64,000 nucleotides of DNA, from NCBI GenBank assembly GCA_050944685.1, contig JBMNRP010000002.1, forward strand, positions 93,665 to 157,664, written 5' to 3'. Under the pieces are notes generated by a model. That model did not search any database. It had not been told where the DNA came from and worked only from the letters and a program-made list of their open reading frames with translations. The DNA comes from CADBRN01 sp050944685. GTDB taxonomy: Bacteria > Bacillota > Clostridia > Lachnospirales > Lachnospiraceae. Numbering within the stretch: the stretch's first letter is position 1; each line of letters starts with the position of its first letter. Shown in pieces: positions 7,964 through 17,155 of this stretch. The position numbers and the translations under genes were made by a program.

Positions 7964-8983
7964 TTATTTATTAAAATAAAATTCCGGAGTCTCCGGCATC
8001 TTGATCTCTTTTATCGTTCCGCCCTCTTCCCGGCACTCTCCGAGAATCGTCGAGGTCAGGCAGGCCATGTAGCCGTCCCACGAAGACGCCCCGATAAGGG
8101 GACGGTTCTCTTTCACACGATCGACCCAGTCCTGTATCTCGATATTGTAAGCCTCGATAAAGCGGGTCTCCCAGCCCGGCATAATGCCGTAGGCACGTGA
8201 ACCGTCAGCCTTCGTGATCACCCGCGGCGGATCCGGCAGACGGGCCGTTCCCAGATCTCCGACCACTTCGCACTGAATATCATAACCGTACCCGGAACTC
8301 TGACTGATCTCTACGTCGATGCAGATGCCCTTTTTGGTGCGCAGCATCATGATCTGCGGATCCTGAATGCCTTCCTTCGCGGAAAGTCTGCTCTGCCGCG
8401 GAAGCACCACCTGTCCGGACACATAGTCGTCATCCAGGAGCCAGCGCAGAACATCAATCTCATGCACGCCGGAATTCTTGATCGACATATCGGAGGTCAT
8501 CGTCGCAGCGTGCGTCATATTCCTGTGGCAGGCGTGAACCATGAGAGGCTCTCCGATCTTTCCGCTCTGAATACACTCTTTCAGCTCCACGTATCCGGGA
8601 TCATATCGGCGCATGAATCCGACCTGAACGATTCGTTTCCCGAAAGCCTGCTCGGCGGCGACAATTTTCTCGCACTCGGAAATCTCCGTCGCAAGCGGTT
8701 TTTCACAGAATACATTTTTGCCCGCCCGGATAGACGCCATGACATACTGAGCATGAGCCGGATCCCATGTCGTTACCATAACGGCCTGTACCTCCGGACT
8801 GTTGATCAGTTCTTCTCCGTCCGCGTAAAATTTCGCGCCGTACTGTTCGGCGACTTTTCGTCCGACCTCTTCATTCACCTCCGAGACCGCGACGACTTTG
8901 CAACCTGTGATGCGTTCCGTCAGGCGTTTCACATGTTCCCGCCCGATCGCGCCGAGCCCCACTACACCAATTTGTAATTCCAT
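7964..8983 (-). CDS. Gfo/Idh/MocA-family dehydrogenase (inositol/cyclitol dehydrogenase paralogue)
   Basis: A 339-residue NAD(P)-dependent oxidoreductase. The Rossmann motif GVVGLGAIGREH is at the N-terminus, CEKPLA near residue 95, and the catalytic HEIDVLRWLL segment near residue 175. It resembles iolG in plan but is clearly a different paralogue. Neighbours upstream are a zinc dehydrogenase and two DHQase-like genes; downstream lie the leader hairpin and the iol unit. It probably oxidises or reduces an inositol isomer, a methylated or deoxy inositol, or a related ketocyclitol. Substrate not determinable. Confidence 0.75.
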   Translation of the reverse strand: MELQIGVVGLGAIGREHVKRLTERITGCKVVAVSEVNEEVGRKVAEQYGAKFYADGEELINSPEVQAVMVTTWDPAHAQYVMASIRAGKNVFCEKPLATEISECEKIVAAEQAFGKRIVQVGFMRRYDPGYVELKECIQSGKIGEPLMVHACHRNMTHAATMTSDMSIKNSGVHEIDVLRWLLDDDYVSGQVVLPRQSRLSAKEGIQDPQIMMLRTKKGICIDVEISQSSGYGYDIQCEVVGDLGTARLPDPPRVITKADGSRAYGIMPGWETRFIEAYNIEIQDWVDRVKENRPLIGASSWDGYMACLTSTILGECREEGGTIKEIKMPETPEFYFNK

Positions 8984-9008
8984 AACTTCTCCCTTCTTTC
9001 CTGGTTAT

Positions 9009-10040
9009 TTAATTACTATTTGGATATATAATAACACGGCACGCTTCTTTATTGCGGACGAGTTCAATTCCCTCAAGAATATCATCCAGCGGGAGTCTGT
9101 GCGTAATAAACTTCTCCAGACCAAGGTCTTTTCTGGACAGCATCTCCAGCGCCGCCGGAAAATCCTTGCCGAGAACGCCGTACACATTCAGTTCATTCAG
9201 AACGATCTCTCCCGGGGAAATCTGAGACACCGCATTGAGATCCAGTCCGAACAGCACCATTCTGCCCTGTGGATTCAGAAGCCGGATGCCCTCCTGGAAA
9301 ACATTGCCGCGCCCGACCGCATCAATCACGAGATCCGCCTTGTATGGCCAGTTTTCCAGGATTACATCCTCAACCTTTTCGCGCGAAATATCCACTACAA
9401 GATCGGCTCCGCAGTTTCTGGCCTCCTCAACCCGCTTTTCACCTTTTGCGGTCACAATCAGATGTTCAACGCCAAATGTTTTCAGAACGCGGATAAAGGT
9501 CAGCCCGATCGGCCCCGCTCCGTAAAGCAGAACGTAGTCCACCGGCGTGGGTTTTGCACGGCCAACCGCCGCCATCACGCAGGCAAGCGGCTCCGTCTGT
9601 GCGAGAAGGTCGGGACTGACCCCCTCCGGAACATGATAAATCTGTCCCTTGTCTACGAGAGCATACTGCGCGAAGCCTCCGTCTCCCGTCTGGCCGTAGT
9701 GATACGAATCCGAGCACAAATCTCCTTTGTTATGAGTGCATTCATAGCACTTCCCGCAGCGAACGCGCGGATTCACGGCAACCCGCTCTCCGACTTTAAA
9801 TCCCTGAACTTCCTCACCGAGTTCCTCGATCGTTCCGCAGAACTCATGGCCGTAAATGATCCCCGGCTTCATGTACTGCCCCGGGGGCACGGCAAGCCCG
9901 TGCAGATCGCTGCCGCAGATACTCGCAGCCTCAACTTTCATCAGAATCTGCGTCGGTTTCGTAATTTTCGGAACCGGAACCTCTTTTACCGTGAGAACGC
10001 CCTCTCCCTCAAAAATCGCGGCTTTCATCGTTGACTGCAT
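9009..10040 (-). CDS. Zinc-dependent medium-chain polyol/cyclitol dehydrogenase
   Basis: A 343-residue zinc dehydrogenase. Catalytic ligands are in SICGSDLHG and YGHEF, the structural cysteine cluster is CGKCYECTHNKGDLC, and the nucleotide motif is YGAGPIGLT. The ATG at 10040 has GGGAG nine bases upstream. It sits 35 bp behind the first DHQase-like gene and 25 bp before the Gfo/Idh/MocA gene, so it is co-transcribed with them. It resembles sorbitol or galactitol-phosphate dehydrogenases, but the context points to a hydroxyl group on a ring compound. The substrate is inference. Confidence 0.75.
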   Translation of the reverse strand: MQSTMKAAIFEGEGVLTVKEVPVPKITKPTQILMKVEAASICGSDLHGLAVPPGQYMKPGIIYGHEFCGTIEELGEEVQGFKVGERVAVNPRVRCGKCYECTHNKGDLCSDSYHYGQTGDGGFAQYALVDKGQIYHVPEGVSPDLLAQTEPLACVMAAVGRAKPTPVDYVLLYGAGPIGLTFIRVLKTFGVEHLIVTAKGEKRVEEARNCGADLVVDISREKVEDVILENWPYKADLVIDAVGRGNVFQEGIRLLNPQGRMVLFGLDLNAVSQISPGEIVLNELNVYGVLGKDFPAALEMLSRKDLGLEKFITHRLPLDDILEGIELVRNKEACRVIIYPNSN

Positions 10041-10075
10041 AACTTTGCGCTCCCTTCTGAAAAATTTCCGATCTG

Positions 10076-10861
10076 TCAAATATCAAAGGCCTCTTTCAGC
10101 TGCCTGTAATAAATAATGTCTTCCTCCACGCCGCCCTTGTCTCCGGTGATCGTAAAATAGCCGAAATCATTTGCCACATCTCCCCCCATCGCTCTGGTAA
10201 GAAGCGTTGTATTGCTCATTCCGCAGAAAATCATCGGTCCCTTGACGATTTTTTCTTTTCTGACCTTTAACGCCATCCTCATGACGCGCATTGCATCTTC
10301 ATAGGTATTGGCAGTAAGATACAGCTTGGGAACGTCCGCTCCTTTCTTCAGTGCCGTTTCAATCCGGCCGAGCAAAAAATCATCATCCGGAACCGTCTCC
10401 CAGTTATGGTAGGAGAGAATCAGCTTTGTGTCAAACTTCGCGCAGGTGTCCTTGATTTTATCAATATACTCCTGATCGCTGCCAATTTCCACATCTATGA
10501 AATCGATGCATCCGGTATTAATAACGGCTTGAATCATGCGGAGGCGCAGATCCCGGGGATATTTCCGGATTCCGCCTTCTTCTTTGATCCGGTAGGTAAT
10601 CAGAAGAGGAATATCGCCCAGACGTTCCGCCAGGCATCTGGCGGTTCCGACAAGTGTTTTTTCCGCGAAATCTGTATCTTCCATCGGGAGGCAGTAATCC
10701 AGTCTCCATTCAACCAGATCCGGATCATACTTCATTACCGTATCCGCCGCTTCCAGAATCGCTTCTCTGGTACCTTCTTTTATCATCAGGCAGGCATAAT
10801 AATCTTTCCCGCCGAACTGTTTTCCCTTTTTTTCATACTTTACCGCGCTCTGAACTCTCAT
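10076..10861 (-). CDS. Type I 3-dehydroquinate dehydratase-like protein, first copy (active-site Lys and His present)
   Basis: A 261-residue class I aldolase-type barrel matching type I 3-dehydroquinase (AroD family). Conserved elements are EWRLD (51-55), the catalytic His152 in SYHNW, the Schiff-base Lys179 in VPKLY and Arg223. The usual C-terminal APGQ substrate loop is replaced by DKGGVEED. The start is set by AGAGGAAG before 10861; that site overlaps the stop of the next paralogue, implying coupled translation. Being inside a cyclitol operon rather than an aro cluster suggests dehydration of a ketocyclitol such as 3-dehydroquinate or an inositol-derived ketone. Biosynthetic AroD is less likely. 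Confidence 0.75.
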   Translation of the reverse strand: MRVQSAVKYEKKGKQFGGKDYYACLMIKEGTREAILEAADTVMKYDPDLVEWRLDYCLPMEDTDFAEKTLVGTARCLAERLGDIPLLITYRIKEEGGIRKYPRDLRLRMIQAVINTGCIDFIDVEIGSDQEYIDKIKDTCAKFDTKLILSYHNWETVPDDDFLLGRIETALKKGADVPKLYLTANTYEDAMRVMRMALKVRKEKIVKGPMIFCGMSNTTLLTRAMGGDVANDFGYFTITGDKGGVEEDIIYYRQLKEAFDI

Positions 10862-10874
10862 CTCTGACTTCCTC

Positions 10875-11642
10875 TCAGTTCCGGGCAAACATCTGCCGAA
10901 GTTCCGCATTCTGATAATATGTTTCTAATAACATTCCTTCCGCACCGCTTTTCAGAACCGAATAAGAAAAATCATTTCCGCACCGGTCCGCCAATACGCG
11001 GTACATCAGCCCCACGTCGCCCAAAGTTGACACACAGAACGGCACCTTGACGGCATGTTTTGTTTTCATCTGTTTTGCAGCCTCTGCCGCTCTGACGAGA
11101 TCCAGATCATTGTTGGCCAGATACATCAGTTTGATCATATCAGCACCTTTCTTCTGCATCTCTTCTGCCCGTTCTTCTATCGCATCCGCAGAAGCAATAC
11201 CCAGAAAGTCGAGTTCAGACAGAATCAGCCTGACACCTTTCTTGTCCGCCATCATCCGGATCTGTCCGAGCATCCGATCACTGCAGATGGATTCAACATC
11301 TACTGCATCTACCAGTTCTTCCCGAATACAGTCCTCTGCAAGTTCCAAACGCTGTGAATCTGTATGGCAATAATCCGATCCTTCCTCATTCAGGGAAAGA
11401 ATAATCGGGGTCTCTCTTGTTTTGATTCCGGGAACGCGAGAAAGCGCATCCGCCAGTTCTCCTGTCTCCGGATATCTGACGATCCTGATCTCCACCGCAT
11501 CCGCTCCCGAGGAAAGCGCGACAGGAAGCTGCCCGGCGAGTTCCTCTTCACCCGACGGTATTACTGCAACAACAGATCGGATCCTGTCACCGCCAAATTC
11601 AATATTCCTGAGCTTAACTTTTTTTTCGCTTTGAAGTTTCAA
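10875..11642 (-). CDS. Type I 3-dehydroquinate dehydratase-like protein, second copy (catalytic His replaced)
   Basis: A 255-residue paralogue of the preceding gene. It keeps EIR (51-53) and the Schiff-base lysine (Lys171 in DMIKLMY), but the SYHDF region reads LSELDF, so the catalytic His is replaced by Leu144. I place the start at a TTG (11642) because AGGAGG lies five bases upstream; a longer ATG form to 11705 has no such site. It could be a non-catalytic partner of the neighbouring copy or an enzyme with altered chemistry. The fold assignment is firm, the function is not. Confidence 0.65.
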   Translation of the reverse strand: MKLQSEKKVKLRNIEFGGDRIRSVVAVIPSGEEELAGQLPVALSSGADAVEIRIVRYPETGELADALSRVPGIKTRETPIILSLNEEGSDYCHTDSQRLELAEDCIREELVDAVDVESICSDRMLGQIRMMADKKGVRLILSELDFLGIASADAIEERAEEMQKKGADMIKLMYLANNDLDLVRAAEAAKQMKTKHAVKVPFCVSTLGDVGLMYRVLADRCGNDFSYSVLKSGAEGMLLETYYQNAELRQMFARN

Positions 11643-11753
11643 CCAGTCCTCCTTTTCTCCGGAAAACCTCTGACAGGCGGATTCCCTTTCGTACATGAAA
11701 ATCACTTCCCGGATACCGATTTCAATATGCCGACCTTTTCAGTAATACAATTG

Positions 11754-12782
11754 TTATTTTCCCGGATAGAGGACAACTTTCATGGCATCTCCGCGCCGGA
11801 TCGCCTCCAGGCCCTCTCCGAATTTTCTCAGAGGGAACTCGTGAGTGATCATCCATGTAAAATCTATCATGTCACTCTTAAGAATATTTACAACATCCGG
11901 AAGAGAATGATAGGCGATATAATTTCCAAGAATGGTAATGTCCTTCACCGTGATCGAATACTGTCGGATTTTCGTCTCAGACCTGGCGTTCAGTCCGAAC
12001 AGCAGAACTGTTCCGGTCGGTTTCACAAGTCGGACAGCATCCTTCATCAAACTGCCGACCGCATCAATCACAATGTCCGCCCCGATACCCTCTGTCAAGT
12101 CACTGACCACCTGGTCCAGATTATCCGTCATCGGATTCAGCAGCACATCCGCACCGCTTTTCCTGGCAAACTGGCTCCTTTTTTCGTTCGGTTCAGAAAT
12201 CACTACCTTCCCAGCCCCTGCCTTTTTCAGGAAGCCGGCAAACATCATCCCGAGCGGTCCTCCCCCGAGGACAACGCAGGTACAGCCAGGCACGATTCTC
12301 AGTTTCTTTATCGCACTGACAGCACAGTCGATCGGTTCCGAAAGAACAGCTTTCCGGATGTCAACATTCATCGGGATTTTCATGACTGCCCTTTCCGGAA
12401 CCACAGAGTATTCACAGAAAATACCATCAATCTGCGAGCCCATCGACTTCATGTTCCGGCACATGTTCGGATGGCCGGTTCTGCAGGCCGGACACACGCC
12501 GCAGGTCAGATTGTTGTCAAGAATAATCCGGTCTCCTTCCGCAACCGTTGTCACATCCGGTCCGGTCTCCTCCACTTCCGCGACGCACTCATGTCCCAGA
12601 ATGGCACCTTTTGTCGCCCGGATGCCGGGCGGATCTGCCAGAATATGAACATCCGAACCGCAGATCCCCGCCGCCAGTATCTTGATTTTCACATCGTGTC
12701 CGTCGCGAATAGTTGGAATTTCTTTCTGAACATATTCAAAACGGCCGGTGTCTTTAAAAATAATCGCTTCCATCGTATTCAT
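11754..12782 (-). CDS. Zinc-dependent medium-chain dehydrogenase
   Basis: A 342-residue zinc dehydrogenase. Catalytic ligands are in GICGSDVHI and LGHEC, the structural cluster is CGVCPACRTGHPNMC, and the Rossmann motif is LGGGPLGMM. It lies between the ABC permease gene (57 bp) and the DHQase-like pair (111 bp) on the same strand. It is distinct from the second zinc dehydrogenase of this locus and from iolM, giving three such enzymes in 12 kb. The role is probably the first oxidation of an imported cyclitol or polyol; the substrate is unknown. Confidence 0.75.
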   Translation of the reverse strand: MNTMEAIIFKDTGRFEYVQKEIPTIRDGHDVKIKILAAGICGSDVHILADPPGIRATKGAILGHECVAEVEETGPDVTTVAEGDRIILDNNLTCGVCPACRTGHPNMCRNMKSMGSQIDGIFCEYSVVPERAVMKIPMNVDIRKAVLSEPIDCAVSAIKKLRIVPGCTCVVLGGGPLGMMFAGFLKKAGAGKVVISEPNEKRSQFARKSGADVLLNPMTDNLDQVVSDLTEGIGADIVIDAVGSLMKDAVRLVKPTGTVLLFGLNARSETKIRQYSITVKDITILGNYIAYHSLPDVVNILKSDMIDFTWMITHEFPLRKFGEGLEAIRRGDAMKVVLYPGK

Positions 12783-12839
12783 CCGTTTTCCCTCTGCTTA
12801 TTCAAGCTGCAAGACCTGTACATGAACCATTCCGAATCA

Positions 12840-13997
12840 TTACTCGCGATTTCCGGATTTTGTCATTACATCGAGAAGAACGGCAAAAATCAGTACCAGT
12901 CCTTTTACAAACTCCTGCGCATCCGTTCCAAGTCCCATCATCTGCATGCCGTTGTTCAGGATTCCCATGACCAGCGCACCTACGATGGTTCCGAAAATAG
13001 TACCGGCTCCGCCCTTCGAAGAAGCTCCGCCGATAAAGCAGGCGGCAATCGCATCCATTGCGAAGTCGGCGCCCGCCGAAAGTGTCGCGTAATTCAGTCT
13101 GGCCAGATATACCACTCCGGCAAGTCCCGTCATAAGACCCATATTCGTAAACACGAGCAACTTTACCTTTTTGGTATTTACCCCGGAGAGTCTCGTCGCT
13201 TTCTCGTTTCCGCCGATCGCATAGATTCTTCTTCCGAATACCGTGTGATTTCCGACGAATGAATAAACCCCGATGATCACCGCCAGGAGGATCAGAATCA
13301 GCGGAATACCGTTGTATCTGGCAAACATAAATCCGATGAACAGAATAACCGCTACGACTATAATGCTCTTGACGATAAAACTTGTTCTGGATGACTCAAT
13401 GCCATACTCAACATTATCTTTTCGGGTTTTTGCCGCAAAAAATACATACAGGACCGCTACAATAACCGCTACGATCATGGTGATGATTTTGATTCCACCA
13501 ACCGTGATATCCGAGACATAATTCATACTGATCTGATTCAGACCCGCAGGCGTCGGCCCGACTGTCTCACTGTCCAGAACCATCAGCATCAGTCCGTGAA
13601 AAACCATCATATTGCCCAGTGTGGTGACGAACGCAGGAACTTTGAAATAGGCGACAAACCATCCTTCGTACAGACCCATCAGAATTCCAAGCCCGATACT
13701 GATCGCAATCGCGGCAGGAACCGGCATGCCTTTCCGGACAATCAGCGAGGCGCAGACCGCTCCGATAAATCCGGCTCCATAGCCGACCGACATATCGAAA
13801 TCTCCTGCAATAATGACAAACAGCATTCCGATGGAAAGAATAATAATGTAACTGTTCTGCATCAGAATATTTGTGATATTCAGCGGCGTGATCATCTTTC
13901 CGCCCGTTACAATCTGAAAAAAGAAGATGATAATAATCAACGCCAGCAGTAATCCGTACTTTGAAAGCGAACCGCTTTCTTTTTTCTTTGTTTTCAT
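12840..13997 (-). CDS. Sugar ABC transporter permease (CUT2 family, XylH/MmsB-like)
   Basis: A 385-residue, very hydrophobic protein with about ten predicted membrane spans and the CUT2 permease signature near NEKATRLSGVNTKKVK. Its size is closer to XylH-type permeases than to the shorter RbsC. It forms the channel of the importer encoded with the adjacent ATPase and binding-protein genes. The ATG is preceded by GAGGAG, and the gene is 27 bp after the ATPase gene. Context suggests import of inositol or another cyclitol. Confidence 0.88.
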   Translation of the reverse strand: MKTKKKESGSLSKYGLLLALIIIIFFFQIVTGGKMITPLNITNILMQNSYIIILSIGMLFVIIAGDFDMSVGYGAGFIGAVCASLIVRKGMPVPAAIAISIGLGILMGLYEGWFVAYFKVPAFVTTLGNMMVFHGLMLMVLDSETVGPTPAGLNQISMNYVSDITVGGIKIITMIVAVIVAVLYVFFAAKTRKDNVEYGIESSRTSFIVKSIIVVAVILFIGFMFARYNGIPLILILLAVIIGVYSFVGNHTVFGRRIYAIGGNEKATRLSGVNTKKVKLLVFTNMGLMTGLAGVVYLARLNYATLSAGADFAMDAIAACFIGGASSKGGAGTIFGTIVGALVMGILNNGMQMMGLGTDAQEFVKGLVLIFAVLLDVMTKSGNRE

Positions 13998-14024
13998 TTC
14001 TTTCTTCTCCTCGAATCGATGAAA

Positions 14025-15557
14025 CTACGCTTGATCTTCTCTGATAATGGAAGACATGATCTTCTCCTGAGTCACTTCATCTCTGGTAAATTCTCCGCGG
14101 ATTGAACCTTCGGCAAGCACATAAATGCGGTCACTCAGGCCGATGACCTCCTCCATCTCCGAAGAAATCATAATGACGCCTTTCCCCTGGCTGACGAGAT
14201 CATTGATAATACAATAAATTTCATACTTGGCTCCGACATCGACTCCTCGCGTCGGCTCATCGAGAATGAGGACATCCGGTTCTGCCAGAATCCACTTTGC
14301 GAGCATTACCTTCTGCTGGTTTCCTCCGGACAGATTTTCAATTTTCTCAAAAACATTCGGCGTCTTGATACTCAGCGCCTTACGCATGCGCTCCGATTCC
14401 CGGAATATTTTTTTCTGTTCTGTCACTCCATGTCGGGAAAACCGGTCCAGAACAGCCATCGACATGTTTTCCTTCAGATCCTCGATCAGAACCAGACCAC
14501 TGTCTTTCCGGTCTTCCGTCACATAAGCTACCCCGTCGTCAATTGCCTGTTTGGGCGTTTTGTAGAATCGCTTTTTTCCATTCTTGTAAATTTCACCGGA
14601 GATATATTTTCCATATACCCCTCCGAATACGCTCATGGCAAATTCGGTTCTTCCGGCGCCCATCAGACCTGCGATGCCGACCACTTCCCCCTTGTTCACG
14701 TGGAGAGAAATATGGTCGCTGACAAGTCTGGACGGGATTTGCGGATGCTCGATCGTCCAGTCTTTTACCTCAAACAGTACGTCACCGATATGCGGAGTGC
14801 GCTCCGGAAAACGATTCGTCATCTCCCTGCCGACCATGCTGGAAATAATTCTGTCCTCCGTAATTTCTCCATCTTCCACACTCATCGTGTCAATCGTGCT
14901 TCCATCGCGGATCACTGTTATGGAATCAGCGACCTTTCTGACCTCGTTAAGCTTATGCGAAATCAGAATACAGGTCATCCCTTTCTTCTTGAACTCAAGG
15001 AGCAGATTCAGCAAATTATCGCTTTCAATATCATTCAGCGATGCCGTGGGCTCATCCAGGATCAGCAGGTCGCAGTTCTTAGAGAGTGCCTTGCAGATCT
15101 CCACCAGCTGTTGCTTGCCTACACCGATGTTGATGACCGGCGTGTTCGGTGATTCTTCCAGCCCCACTTCTTTCATCAGTGAAATCGCTTTTTTATAAGA
15201 TTCACTTCTATTGATTACTCCGTGTTTTTCCATTTCGTTTCCCAGGAAAATATTTTCCCGGATGCTCAATAGAGGAATCAGCGTGAGTTCCTGATGAATG
15301 ATTGCGATGCCGACTTTTTCGCTGTCTTTGAGATTGCTGAATTTCCGTTCGCTTCCTTTATAGATGATTTTTCCGGAATATGTACCGTACGGATAAACTC
15401 CGCTCAGAACATTCATCAGCGTGGACTTCCCGGCGCCGTTTTCCCCGCAGATCGCATGGATTTCGCCCTTCTTCACCTGAAGATTTACATTATCAAGTGC
15501 CCGGACGGGGCCGAATTCCTTTACGATACTTTTCATTTCCAAAATATAGTCCGTCAT
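14025..15557 (-). CDS. Sugar ABC transporter ATP-binding protein (CUT2 family, MmsA/XylG-like)
   Basis: A 510-residue protein with two fused ATPase domains, as in RbsA, XylG and MglA. The first Walker A is GENGAGKST and the first Walker B LLILDEPT. The second half has the degenerate GLMGAGRTE in place of Walker A, LSGGNQQKV as signature, and LILDEPTRGVD. It energises the importer formed with the neighbouring permease and lipoprotein. The start follows GAGGTG, 40 bp after the binding-protein gene. Confidence 0.92.
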   Translation of the reverse strand: MTDYILEMKSIVKEFGPVRALDNVNLQVKKGEIHAICGENGAGKSTLMNVLSGVYPYGTYSGKIIYKGSERKFSNLKDSEKVGIAIIHQELTLIPLLSIRENIFLGNEMEKHGVINRSESYKKAISLMKEVGLEESPNTPVINIGVGKQQLVEICKALSKNCDLLILDEPTASLNDIESDNLLNLLLEFKKKGMTCILISHKLNEVRKVADSITVIRDGSTIDTMSVEDGEITEDRIISSMVGREMTNRFPERTPHIGDVLFEVKDWTIEHPQIPSRLVSDHISLHVNKGEVVGIAGLMGAGRTEFAMSVFGGVYGKYISGEIYKNGKKRFYKTPKQAIDDGVAYVTEDRKDSGLVLIEDLKENMSMAVLDRFSRHGVTEQKKIFRESERMRKALSIKTPNVFEKIENLSGGNQQKVMLAKWILAEPDVLILDEPTRGVDVGAKYEIYCIINDLVSQGKGVIMISSEMEEVIGLSDRIYVLAEGSIRGEFTRDEVTQEKIMSSIIREDQA

Positions 15558-15597
15558 CTGTTATTCACCTCGTTCCGGTTCACCGTTGTCCCGTACC

Positions 15598-16761
15598 TTA
15601 TTTCAGATCATCCTCTGAGAGATAGCCGCTGTCAAAAAGGACTTCCTGAATATTATCCAAATCAAACGTTTGTACTTCTCCGAGATATGTTTTCAGAGGT
15701 CCGGACCCGTTATCATACGTTGTCGTGTCATTTACCGGATAATCCTCGCCTTTCACCGCCGCAACAGCCATGTCAACCGCAATCGGGCACAGAACACGGT
15801 CATCTTTGAATACCGACATAGTCTGCTCTCCGGCCAGCATCGATTTCACCGCCGCGATTTCCGCGTCCTGACCAGTCGTGATGGGAAGCGGTTTGTCCTC
15901 CGTTCCGTACCCCGCCGCTTTTAGCGCGGTGATAGCGCCGAGTGAAAGGTTGGTATACGTAGTCATGACCACGTCCAGATTTTTGTCCTGATAATATGAA
16001 GACAGAATATTTTCCATTCTGGTCTGAGCATTGCCGGAATCCCAGTCCTTTGTGGTAACCTGATCAAACTCAACCTGTCCGGACTGAACAACCAGTTTTC
16101 CGGAGTCAATGTAGGGCTGAAGAACCTCCATCGCCCCATCGAACGTAAGCTTTGCGTTGTTGTCCCCCACATCACCGGTAAACAGCTCGATATTATAAGT
16201 CTTGTCCGTGTTCTCCAGATCCAGCTTGTCAACGATATACTGACCGTCACAGCGGCCGACGCCGACATTATCGAAAGTCGCGTAGTAATCAATCGGCGTA
16301 TCCATTACCATCCGATCGAAGGATACGATTTTGATTCCGGCGTCTTTCGCTTTATTTATCGCGCTGACAATTCCGGATCCATCTACCGGATTTACAATAA
16401 TCGCATCTACCCCCTGACTGATAAAACCTTCAATCTGCTCGATCTGCGTCGCGACATCCGCCTCCGCAAACTGTGAGGTATACTTATAGCCCTTCTCTTC
16501 GCAGTAATCTTTAAAGAGACCGTCATCCGTGACAAATCTGGCGTTTCCTGTCGTCGGCATGGAGCACGCGATAAAAATATCCGAAGACCCGGAAGCCCCT
16601 GAACCGGAAGAAACGCTTTCCGCCTTCGTACCGGCAGAAGTGGACTCATTTCCGGACGCCGTGGATCCGGCATCACCCGTCGTTCCGCAAGCCGCAAGGC
16701 CAAATGTCATGGCGCATACCAGAGATGTGGTTAACAGTGCTTTTCCTAATCTTTTTTTCAT
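15598..16761 (-). CDS. Sugar-binding lipoprotein of CUT2 ABC transporter (ChvE/XylF-like)
   Basis: A 387-residue secreted lipoprotein. It has a signal peptide with a lipobox FGLAAC and lipidated Cys25, then a Ser/Gly/Thr-rich linker (about 26-60), then a periplasmic-binding fold containing NPVDGSGIVSAINKA and TTGQDAEIAAVKSM. It captures the sugar or cyclitol and passes it to the permease. It is the first gene of the long minus-strand locus and is divergent from the AraC regulator, which makes that regulator its probable controller. Confidence 0.9.
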   Translation of the reverse strand: MKKRLGKALLTTSLVCAMTFGLAACGTTGDAGSTASGNESTSAGTKAESVSSGSGASGSSDIFIACSMPTTGNARFVTDDGLFKDYCEEKGYKYTSQFAEADVATQIEQIEGFISQGVDAIIVNPVDGSGIVSAINKAKDAGIKIVSFDRMVMDTPIDYYATFDNVGVGRCDGQYIVDKLDLENTDKTYNIELFTGDVGDNNAKLTFDGAMEVLQPYIDSGKLVVQSGQVEFDQVTTKDWDSGNAQTRMENILSSYYQDKNLDVVMTTYTNLSLGAITALKAAGYGTEDKPLPITTGQDAEIAAVKSMLAGEQTMSVFKDDRVLCPIAVDMAVAAVKGEDYPVNDTTTYDNGSGPLKTYLGEVQTFDLDNIQEVLFDSGYLSEDDLK

Positions 16762-17155
16762 AACCTTCTCCTTTTTTCCGTTGCAGAAGCAATGCGCTTC
16801 ATTTCCATATCGTGTACTTATTGTAACAACGAAGTGTTTTCCCTGAATCAGGCAGATTGACCGATTTCATGAAATCCGTTCTTGATTTCACTCATTTTTT
16901 TCGGTATATTGACATCAGGAGTTTTGATAATATTTTAGTTGTTCTGGTGCTGTTTTTCGATATTCATGGGCATTTTAACGGAAATTATTTGCATTAATAC
17001 AGGATATTTTACTAATTCTTTTCTGTGTTTTCACTTTTTTGATTTATTAAATCGTATTTCCAGCAATAAGCAAAGAAGATTTTTGTATTATTTTCGGTTT
17101 TTTGATTAGTCATTTTCACATTTTCGCAAGCCATCGGCGCAGAAAGGAGCTTTTA
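16762..17155. promoter_or_regulatory. Divergent control region between the ABC operon and the AraC regulator
   Basis: This AT-rich gap of 394 bases has the perfect 14-bp palindrome GATTTCATGAAATC at 16863-16876 on the ABC side, followed by another GATTTCA copy near 16886. A TTGACA at about 16908 with TATTTT 16 bases later is a candidate plus-strand promoter for the AraC gene. No strong -35/-10 pair was found for the minus-strand operon, which is common for activator-dependent promoters. Assignment of the palindrome to the AraC protein is speculative. Confidence 0.45.

Noticed and set aside
10076..11642. Ordinary biosynthetic aroD
   Set aside because: Two divergent copies in a catabolic operon, one without the catalytic histidine, and no other shikimate gene nearby.
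11364..13262. Long open frame on the plus strand (632 codons) opposite the zinc dehydrogenase and ABC permease genes
   Set aside because: It is the complement of well-supported genes, lacks a ribosome binding site and encodes no recognisable protein. Similar long opposite-strand frames (for example 5445-7190, 24018-25337 and 49950-51317) were rejected for the same reason.
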